The translations under genes were made by a program, and so were the position numbers. A DNA stretch of 13,202 nucleotides from Patulibacter sp. (GTDB lineage Bacteria; Actinomycetota; Thermoleophilia; Solirubrobacterales; Solirubrobacteraceae): the NCBI GenBank assembly GCA_023268575.1, contig JALRCL010000324.1, positions 1 to 13,202 of the forward strand, in the 5' to 3' direction. Below the pieces are notes generated by a model that was not told the DNA's origin, searched no databases, and worked only from the letters and a program-made list of their open reading frames with translations. Below, piece after piece: positions 7,814-12,522 of this stretch; positions within the stretch are counted from its first letter, which is position 1, and every line of letters begins with the position of its first letter.

Positions 7814-9240
7814 TTCGCGCTCCGCGTGACGGTGGTGGAGCCCCCGGGCGGGACCTGGTTCACGGCGCAGCCCCCGAGGTGGCCGGCGGTGAACGGGTTG
7901 GACCGGTCGCTGGCCGACTGCGTCGCGCTGCCGGGGCAGCGGTTCGTCATGTGCTGCTGCGGCGCGGCCAGGCCGCTGCCCAGCAGCGGCGAGATGACGT
8001 CGACGAGGTTGCCGACCACGGGGCGCAGGAGCTCGGGCAGCGAGTCCCCGCTGAGCTCGACCGCGATCCGGGCGTAGTGGCCGTTGGCGTCGTAGTAGGC
8101 GCCGGCCTTGCCGCCGAAGGACGTCGAGACGCCGTGGAGGATGTCGGGCACGTAGGCGCGGACGTCGGAGATGATGTCCTTGGCGCCGGCGAAGACCTTC
8201 GTCGTCTCCGTCAGCGACGGCACGACCTGCTCGGCGAGGCCCGGGGTCTTGTCGAGCACGGAGGAGAGCGACGGCAGCGTCGCTCGCACGTCGCGCAGGA
8301 GCGGCACCGTGGCCGCGTTGAGCGGGGCGACGATCCGTAGCGTGCGCGCGAGCCGCGGGGCGACGGGGCGCGTCTCGCGCAGCAGCGGCCGCGCGTCCTC
8401 GAGCAGCGCGCGCGAGCTGGACAGCGTCGAGTTCGCGCGCCGGAGGAAGGCGGGGCCGCGCTCGATCGTGCGGCGCAGGGCCTCGCGCTCGTCGGCCGTG
8501 GCCCGCAGCGTGGTGGCCGTCGCCTGGATCCCCTGCTGCAGGTCGTCCGAGCGCTCGGCGAAGGTCGACGACACGGCGGCGGACCCGGCGATGAGGCGCT
8601 GGAACGCCGGCTCGTCGCTGACGAGCTCCTCGAGCGTCTGCCGGGTCTGGCCGAGGGCCGGCGAGAGCCGCTCGAGCAGTCGCTGGTTGGACTCCTCGGC
8701 GCCGGAGAACGCCACCGCGCCGCCGCGCACGAGGGTCTGGAGGTACTGGCGGCCCTTGACGTCGATCGCGTTGAGGACCTGATCGATGTCGGTGGCCGAG
8801 CGCGTGTCGGCGGCGGGGATCGTCCCGCCGTCGGGGATCTTCGGCGCGCTGTTCGGCCCCGGCTCGAGCACGAGCACGCGGTTGGCGACGCTCGAGAGCG
8901 AGGAGTTGCGCAGGACCACGCGCGTGCCCTCGTGGAGCGGCTTGAGATCGCCGTCGGTGATCTTGATCCCGATCTCGGCCTCGCCGTCGTCGGCGAGCTC
9001 GATCGAGTCGACCGTGCCGACGTTCGCGCCGCCGACCTTCACGAGGTTGCCCTTCACGAGCTGCCCCGCGTCCTGGAAGCGCGCCGTGACCGCGTAGCTC
9101 GACCCGCCGCCGAGCAGCACGACGACGACCACGACCACCACGACGGTGACCGCGGCGGCGACGAGAGCGCGAATGGCGGTGGTTCCCACGAAGCGTCCGA
9201 CGGGGCCCCCAGGGCAGGGGCCTCCTCCTCGGCGCGGCAT
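7810..9240 (-). CDS. Mce/MlaD-family lipid-transport substrate-binding protein, first of the mce operon
   Basis: A 476-residue protein if it starts at the ATG at 9240. The frame is open to 9339, but the extra Pro/Arg/Gly-rich residues look non-coding. Neither start has a clear Shine-Dalgarno: the bases just before 9240 form a palindrome (9241-9255), and an alternative GTG at 9189 starts right before the membrane segment. The anchor spans about 22-43 and includes nine consecutive valines (33-41). The Mce domain is at about 48-126 (LVKVGGANVGTVDSIEL; the SSLSSVANRVLVLEPG strand). A helical region follows to about 375. The C-terminal domain has DANGHYARI at 384-392 and a cysteine pair, Cys435 and Cys458. 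As first gene of a six-gene, fully overlapping operon it sets the transcript start; the upstream region 9241-9475 should carry its promoter. The family has two YrbE permease genes just upstream in mycobacteria, which are missing here. Confidence 0.88.
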   Translation of the reverse strand: MPRRGGGPCPGGPVGRFVGTTAIRALVAAAVTVVVVVVVVVLLGGGSSYAVTARFQDAGQLVKGNLVKVGGANVGTVDSIELADDGEAEIGIKITDGDLKPLHEGTRVVLRNSSLSSVANRVLVLEPGPNSAPKIPDGGTIPAADTRSATDIDQVLNAIDVKGRQYLQTLVRGGAVAFSGAEESNQRLLERLSPALGQTRQTLEELVSDEPAFQRLIAGSAAVSSTFAERSDDLQQGIQATATTLRATADEREALRRTIERGPAFLRRANSTLSSSRALLEDARPLLRETRPVAPRLARTLRIVAPLNAATVPLLRDVRATLPSLSSVLDKTPGLAEQVVPSLTETTKVFAGAKDIISDVRAYVPDILHGVSTSFGGKAGAYYDANGHYARIAVELSGDSLPELLRPVVGNLVDVISPLLGSGLAAPQQHMTNRCPGSATQSASDRSNPFTAGHLGGCAVNQVPPGGSTTVTRSAK

Positions 9241-9255
9241 CCTACGGTCGGTAGG
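9241..9255. promoter_or_regulatory. Palindrome directly upstream of the first mce start codon, candidate operator
   Basis: CCTACGGTCGGTAGG has perfect 5-bp arms (9241-9245 and 9251-9255) around GGTCG. It abuts the ATG at 9240, so it would sit in the 5' leader where a ribosome binding site is expected. It could be a repressor operator, an mRNA hairpin masking translation, or part of the leader if the true start is the GTG at 9189. The regulator is unknown. Confidence 0.35.
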
Positions 9256-9344
9256 ACGCGCGTGGCAAGGCGCCGAGGGCCGCGGTGGGCCGCGCCCGGG
9301 CCCCGGAACCGGGCCGAGGGACCGAAACCCCCCGTCCACACGGG

Positions 9345-9397
9345 CGCTTTGGGCTTCGTTGAGGTTTCGTTATGTGTTGGCGGTCACGCAACGAAGG
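9345..9397. promoter_or_regulatory. Divergent mce/dcd control region with TTCGTT/AACGAA repeats
   Basis: This is the AT-richest patch of the intergenic region 9241-9475. An 8-bp perfect inverted repeat, CTTCGTTG (9354-9361) and CAACGAAG (9389-9396), flanks a third TTCGTT at 9366-9371, which is 11 nt (about one helical turn) from the first. Between the arms lies TTATGTG; read on the minus strand this gives CACATAAC, a passable -10 for the mce operon, and read on the plus strand TATGTG could serve dcd. No convincing -35 pairs are visible. The placement suggests a shared operator or promoter; this is inference. Confidence 0.4.
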
Positions 9398-9461
9398 GTC
9401 CAGTCGCGCCCGCCCGCGCCGTCAACGTCCGTCCACGCGCCCGGTCCAGCCGCCCGCCAAC

Positions 9462-9467
9462 TAGGCT
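9462..9467 (+). promoter_or_regulatory. Possible -10 element of dcd (leaderless-type)
   Basis: TAGGCT fits the TAnnnT -10 pattern and ends 8 nt before the dcd ATG at 9476. No purine-rich Shine-Dalgarno precedes that ATG. Together these suggest a transcript beginning at or very near the start codon, as is frequent in actinobacteria. No good -35 is visible, so confidence is low. Confidence 0.3.
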
Positions 9468-9475
9468 TGCGCGTC

Positions 9476-10072
9476 ATGCCCGTGCTGTCCGACGCCTCGA
9501 TCCGTCAGGCCATCGCCGACGGCCGCCTGCGGGTCGACCCGTGGAACGACGGCATGGTCCAGCCGGCGTCCGTCGACCTGACGCTCGGCCGCTCCTTCCG
9601 CGTCTTCCACAACCACCGGGTGACGTCGATCGACCTCGCGGACCCGCCCTCGAACCTCACCGAGCAGGTCGTGGTCGAGGGCGACGAGCCGTTCGTCATC
9701 CACCCCGGCGAGTTCTGCCTCGGCCGGACGGAGGAGTGGGTCGAGCTCGCCGACGACCTCGTCGCCCGGATCGAGGGCAAGAGCTCCCTCGGCCGCCTCG
9801 GGCTGATCGTGCACGCGACGGCCGGCTTCTGCGACCCCGGCTGGAAGGGCACGCTGACCCTCGAGCTGGCGAATCTCACGCGGGTGCCGATCCTCCTGCG
9901 CCCCGGCCTGCCGATCGCGCAGCTCTCGGTGATGACGCTCGACCGTCCGGCCGAGCGGCCCTACGGGCACCCGGACCTCGGCTCGCACTACCACGGGCAG
10001 GTCGAGGCGACGGAGAGCCGCTACGAGGGCGGCCCGGCGCGCACCGACGGCGCCGGCACCCGCCAGGGCTGA
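9476..10072 (+). CDS. dcd: dCTP deaminase (probably bifunctional dCTP deaminase/dUTPase)
   Basis: A 198-residue cytosolic enzyme converting dCTP to dUTP, and in the bifunctional DCD:DUT type onward to dUMP and pyrophosphate, which feeds dTMP synthesis. The chosen ATG gives MPVLSDASIRQAI, matching the family's N-terminus; the frame is open further upstream but that stretch is unlike any Dcd. Visible motifs: VQPASVDLTLG at 28-38, HPGEFCLGRTEE at 76-87, GKSSLGRLG at 101-109 (phosphate and nucleotide contacts), HATAGFCDPGWKG at 113-125, LTLELAN at 127-133 with E130 as the expected catalytic glutamate, and a YGHPDLGSHYHGQ closing segment at 163-175. The HATAG sequence and overall pattern resemble the Mycobacterium tuberculosis bifunctional enzyme more than E. 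coli Dcd. The gene is monocistronic, divergent from mce and convergent with the downstream dehydrogenase. A short Gly/Arg-rich tail extends it a few residues past the usual ~190. Confidence 0.95.
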   Translation: MPVLSDASIRQAIADGRLRVDPWNDGMVQPASVDLTLGRSFRVFHNHRVTSIDLADPPSNLTEQVVVEGDEPFVIHPGEFCLGRTEEWVELADDLVARIEGKSSLGRLGLIVHATAGFCDPGWKGTLTLELANLTRVPILLRPGLPIAQLSVMTLDRPAERPYGHPDLGSHYHGQVEATESRYEGGPARTDGAGTRQG

Positions 10073-10149
10073 ACGCGGGTCCACGCGCCGGATCAGCTCC
10101 GCGACGCGGACCGCGACGCCGAGGGTGCGCCCCGTCGCGACGGCGGGCG

Positions 10150-10184
10150 CGCGACGCCCGGGTCTCCCCTCCGCGGGCGTCGCG
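10150..10184. terminator. Hairpin between convergent dcd and dehydrogenase genes, probable bidirectional terminator
   Basis: A perfect 11-bp inverted repeat (CGCGACGCCCG at 10150-10160, CGGGCGTCGCG at 10174-10184) has a 13-nt pyrimidine-rich loop. It sits mid-way in the 186-bp gap 10073-10258 between two convergent genes. There is no T-run. The rest of the gap is very GC-rich; I see no gene or other element in it. Confidence 0.5.
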
Positions 10185-10258
10185 TCGCTGCGCCACGCGC
10201 CGCACCGGCGGCGCGCTCGCGGCCGACCGCAGGGGCCGGCCGCAGGTCTGGGTCCGGA

Positions 10259-11152
10259 TCAGGCCAGCGCGGTCGCGCCGGCGGGCAGCCGCTCGGCGAT
10301 GTCCGCGATCCGCCAGGGGCCCTCGGTCTCGATCGTCCGCGCGACGTCCCAGCCGGACAGCTCCTGGATCGCACCGCCCTGGACCGCGAGCACCTTGCCG
10401 GTCAGCGGGCAGTCGGCGGCCGCGAGGTAGGCCACGAGCGGCGAGATGTTCGACGGATCGAACAGGTCGTGCCCGGTCGCGTCCTCCACTCCCGCTGCGA
10501 AGACCGCGCCCATCCCCGGCGTCGCGAGCGTCAGGCGAGTGCGGGCGATCGGCGCGATCGCGTTGACCCGGACGCCGTAGCGCTCGAGCTCGGCCGCGGC
10601 GACGAGCGTCATCGCCGCGATCCCGGCCTTCGCCGCGCCGTAGTTCGCCTGGCCCGCGTTGGGCACCGTGACCCCCGACGCCGACGCGGTGTTGATCACC
10701 GCGGCGTTCGGTTGCCGACCGGCCTTCGCCTCGGCCTTCCAGTGCTCGGCCGCGTGGCGCAGCACCGCGAAGTGCCCCTTGAGGTGCACGTGGATCACCG
10801 CGTCCCACGACGCCTCGTCGAGCGACGCGACGAACCCGTCGCGCAGGATGCCGGCGTTGTTCACGACGACGTCCAGCCGGCCGAGCTCGTCGACGGCCTG
10901 GGCGACGAGCCGCCGCGCGCCGTCCCAGCTGGCGACGTCGTCGACGTTGGCCACCGCCGTCCCGCCCGCTGCGCGGATCTCGTCCACGACCTCCTGCGCC
11001 GGACCGGCGTCCGCGCCGCTGCCGTCGTTCGCGCCGCCGAGGTCGTTGACGACCACGGCTGCGCCCTCGCGCGCGAAGAGCAGCGCGTGCTCGCGGCCGA
11101 TGCCCCGTCCGCCGCCGGTGATGACCGCGACGCGGCCCTCCAGGGTTCCCAT
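10259..11152 (-). CDS. Short-chain dehydrogenase, HSD17B4-like 3-hydroxyacyl-CoA dehydrogenase type
   Basis: A 297-residue classical SDR. Rossmann motif TGGGRGIG at 12-19, NDLGG at 36-40 (typical of the HSD17B4/MFE-2 dehydrogenase domain and actinobacterial relatives; it suggests NAD(H)), NNAG at 98-101, the serine region NTASASG at 154-160, and active-site Y171-G-A-A-K175. The serine-to-tyrosine spacing appears one residue longer than in FabG or human HSD17B4 if Ser157 is the catalytic one. The likely reaction is oxidation of a (3R)-hydroxyacyl-CoA to 3-oxoacyl-CoA in the cytosol, which suits its position 13 bp after a hydratase-2-type gene. The start ATG has a GAGGAG ribosome binding site 6 nt upstream (11159-11164). 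It is the last gene of the thiolase-SRPBCC-MaoC-SDR operon. A role in sterol, bile-acid-like or branched-chain acyl degradation, or as a generic 3-oxoacyl reductase, cannot be separated by sequence alone. Confidence 0.85.
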   Translation of the reverse strand: MGTLEGRVAVITGGGRGIGREHALLFAREGAAVVVNDLGGANDGSGADAGPAQEVVDEIRAAGGTAVANVDDVASWDGARRLVAQAVDELGRLDVVVNNAGILRDGFVASLDEASWDAVIHVHLKGHFAVLRHAAEHWKAEAKAGRQPNAAVINTASASGVTVPNAGQANYGAAKAGIAAMTLVAAAELERYGVRVNAIAPIARTRLTLATPGMGAVFAAGVEDATGHDLFDPSNISPLVAYLAAADCPLTGKVLAVQGGAIQELSGWDVARTIETEGPWRIADIAERLPAGATALA

Positions 11153-11158
11153 CTCCTG

Positions 11159-11164
11159 CTCCTC
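11159..11164 (-). promoter_or_regulatory. Ribosome binding site of the SDR gene
   Basis: On the minus strand GAGGAG lies 6 nt before the ATG at 11152 and fixes that start. It is inside the 13-bp gap after the MaoC stop (11166-11168), consistent with one transcript. Confidence 0.7.
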
Positions 11165-11165
11165 G

Positions 11166-12050
11166 TCAGTCGCTGATCTCGGCGAGCCCGTCGCGGATGA
11201 CCGCGACCTCGCCGACCGTGGTCTCGTACGCGTAGGTCGTCGTCGCCGACCCGTCGGGGGAAGGCGCGTGGCTCGCGCGCCACGCGCGCGTGCGAAGGTC
11301 CTGTCCCGGCAGGACGGGCTTGGAGAACCGGACCGCGAGCCGTCGCAACCGCGCGACGTCGCCGTCGGCGAGCTCCTGCACGATCGCCCAGGCCGTGAAC
11401 GCCTGGGTGCAGAGGCCGTGCGCGATGATCCCCGGCAGCCCCGCGTCCCGCGCGACCTCCTCGTCGAGGTGGATCGGCATCGGGTCCCCGGCCGCGGGCC
11501 CGTAGCGGAACGTCTGGTCCTCGTCGACGTGCGCGGTCCGGTCGAGCACCGGCTCGTCGGCGCGCAGCGCCTCGTCGAAGCGGTGCTCCGGCGCGAGGGT
11601 GCCGACCGTCTCGCCCGTGTCGAAGCCCCGGACGAAGAGCGTCACGTGCTGCTCGTTGACGAGCTCGCCGCTCCCCGCGTCGCGGCACTCGAGGTAGACC
11701 GTCCCGCGGGTGCCGTTGGGCAGCCCCTCGAACCCGGTCATCTTCGCCCGCGACTCCAGGACGTCGCCCGGCCGGATCGGCCGGTGGAAGCGGAAGTCCT
11801 GCTCGCCGTGGACGACCCGGCCGAAGAGCCCGAGCGGGACGACGTCGAGCGCCGGCGCCATCAGCGCCTCGAAGACCGGCACGATCGCGAACACGGGGTT
11901 GGCGACGTCGCCGGACCGGTGCGCCGGGATCGGGTCGTTCGTCGCCTCGGCGTAGGCGATCAGCCGCTCGCGCTCCACCGCGAACCGCGAGGTCTCGGTC
12001 CAGCGGTCGAGGCCGGAGGCGTCGAACCGCTCGGTCTGCTGCGTGGACAT
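11166..12050 (-). CDS. MaoC-family double-hotdog (R)-enoyl-CoA hydratase
   Basis: A 294-residue protein with two hotdog folds, the size of eukaryotic hydratase 2 and mycobacterial HtdY-like enzymes. The N-terminal hotdog covers about 15-142 (FEALMAPALDV; FRFHRPIRPGDVLESRAKM). The catalytic C-terminal hotdog covers about 165-292. Its hydratase motif reads Y183-G-P-A-A-G-D189-P-M-P-I-H194 with D189 and H194 as the catalytic pair, followed by the HGLCTQAF helix (211-218). The Asn usually found two residues after the catalytic Asp is Met here. The reaction is hydration of trans-2-enoyl-CoA to (3R)-hydroxyacyl-CoA, feeding the SDR downstream. The ATG at 12050 gives MSTQQTERFD; the longer open frame only shadows the SRPBCC gene. 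The gap to the upstream stop is 14 bp. No strong Shine-Dalgarno is visible, so translation may depend on coupling. Confidence 0.88.
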   Translation of the reverse strand: MSTQQTERFDASGLDRWTETSRFAVERERLIAYAEATNDPIPAHRSGDVANPVFAIVPVFEALMAPALDVVPLGLFGRVVHGEQDFRFHRPIRPGDVLESRAKMTGFEGLPNGTRGTVYLECRDAGSGELVNEQHVTLFVRGFDTGETVGTLAPEHRFDEALRADEPVLDRTAHVDEDQTFRYGPAAGDPMPIHLDEEVARDAGLPGIIAHGLCTQAFTAWAIVQELADGDVARLRRLAVRFSKPVLPGQDLRTRAWRASHAPSPDGSATTTYAYETTVGEVAVIRDGLAEISD

Positions 12051-12064
12051 CGTGCGCCCGGTGC

Positions 12065-12499
12065 CTAGCCGACGAGCTCGGAGAGCTTCGCCAGCGAGTC
12101 GTCGAGCTGCTTCTTCGCGTCGCGCTCGACCGCCGCGCCGAGCGCGCCCGTGATCATCTGGCCCGAGAACTCGGCGTCGATCGTCGCCGTCGACCCGCCG
12201 TTGCCGTCCCCGCTGACGCCGAGGGCGAAGGTCGTGCGGACCCCGGCCATGCCGGTGCCGGAGATCCGCAGCCGGCTCGGCGCGTCGACCTCCTCGACCG
12301 TCCAGGTGATCGTGTTCGGCATCCCGAGCATCGTCACGACCTCGGCCGCGGTCGCGCCCTGGGTGAACGTCGTCGGCGGCTCGTCCTTCCACTTCGTGTG
12401 GATCGTGAGCCACTGCTCGAAGGAGCGCGGGTCGGAGAACTTCGCCCACACGTCCTCGGGGGCGGCGGGGATCTGCACGGTGGCGTTGAGGCTTCCCAT
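12065..12499 (-). CDS. SRPBCC-superfamily (START/Bet v1-like) lipid-binding-fold protein
   Basis: A 144-residue single-domain protein of the polyketide cyclase/CoxG-like type. It opens with MGSLNATVQIPAAPEDVWAK, the typical first strand and helix of the fold, followed by DPRSFEQWLTIH. It has a central WTVEEVDAPSRLRISGTG strand pair and a long C-terminal amphipathic helix (from about 112 to the end). The fold forms a deep hydrophobic pocket that holds lipids, sterols or polyketides; no catalytic residues can be assigned. The start ATG at 12499 has CAGGAG 7 nt upstream. It lies 23 bp after the thiolase stop and 14 bp before MaoC, so it is in the operon. It may carry the acyl or sterol substrate or product; this is inference from fold and context. 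The exact function is unknown. Confidence 0.8.
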   Translation of the reverse strand: MGSLNATVQIPAAPEDVWAKFSDPRSFEQWLTIHTKWKDEPPTTFTQGATAAEVVTMLGMPNTITWTVEEVDAPSRLRISGTGMAGVRTTFALGVSGDGNGGSTATIDAEFSGQMITGALGAAVERDAKKQLDDSLAKLSELVG

Positions 12500-12506
12500 G
12501 GTGGTG

Positions 12507-12512
12507 CTCCTG
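12507..12512 (-). promoter_or_regulatory. Ribosome binding site of the SRPBCC gene
   Basis: On the minus strand CAGGAG lies 7 nt before the ATG at 12499, in the 23-bp gap after the thiolase stop. It supports the short 144-residue reading rather than the longer open frame that shadows the thiolase. Confidence 0.7.
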
Positions 12513-12522
12513 TGGTGGGTGG

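Noticed and set aside
2228..8077. Long plus-strand open frames antisense to the mce genes (e.g. 2228-3628, 3631-5112, 6620-8077)
   Set aside because: They are Arg/Ala/Gly-rich with no recognisable domain and mirror the codon periodicity of the opposite-strand Mce genes. This is typical of high-GC shadow frames.
9118..9144. GAC/CAC triplet repeat considered as a CRISPR-like or microsatellite element
   Set aside because: It is fully explained by nine consecutive valine codons on the minus strand; there are no spacers.
9241..9339. 33-residue N-terminal extension of the first Mce protein
   Set aside because: Pro/Arg-rich with no family similarity, and it would place the palindrome inside coding sequence; the ATG at 9240 or GTG at 9189 fits better.
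9146..9475. 110-residue N-terminal extension of dcd
   Set aside because: The extension is low-complexity, runs antisense to the start of the first mce gene and covers the promoter region. Dcd proteins begin at the sequence encoded from 9476.
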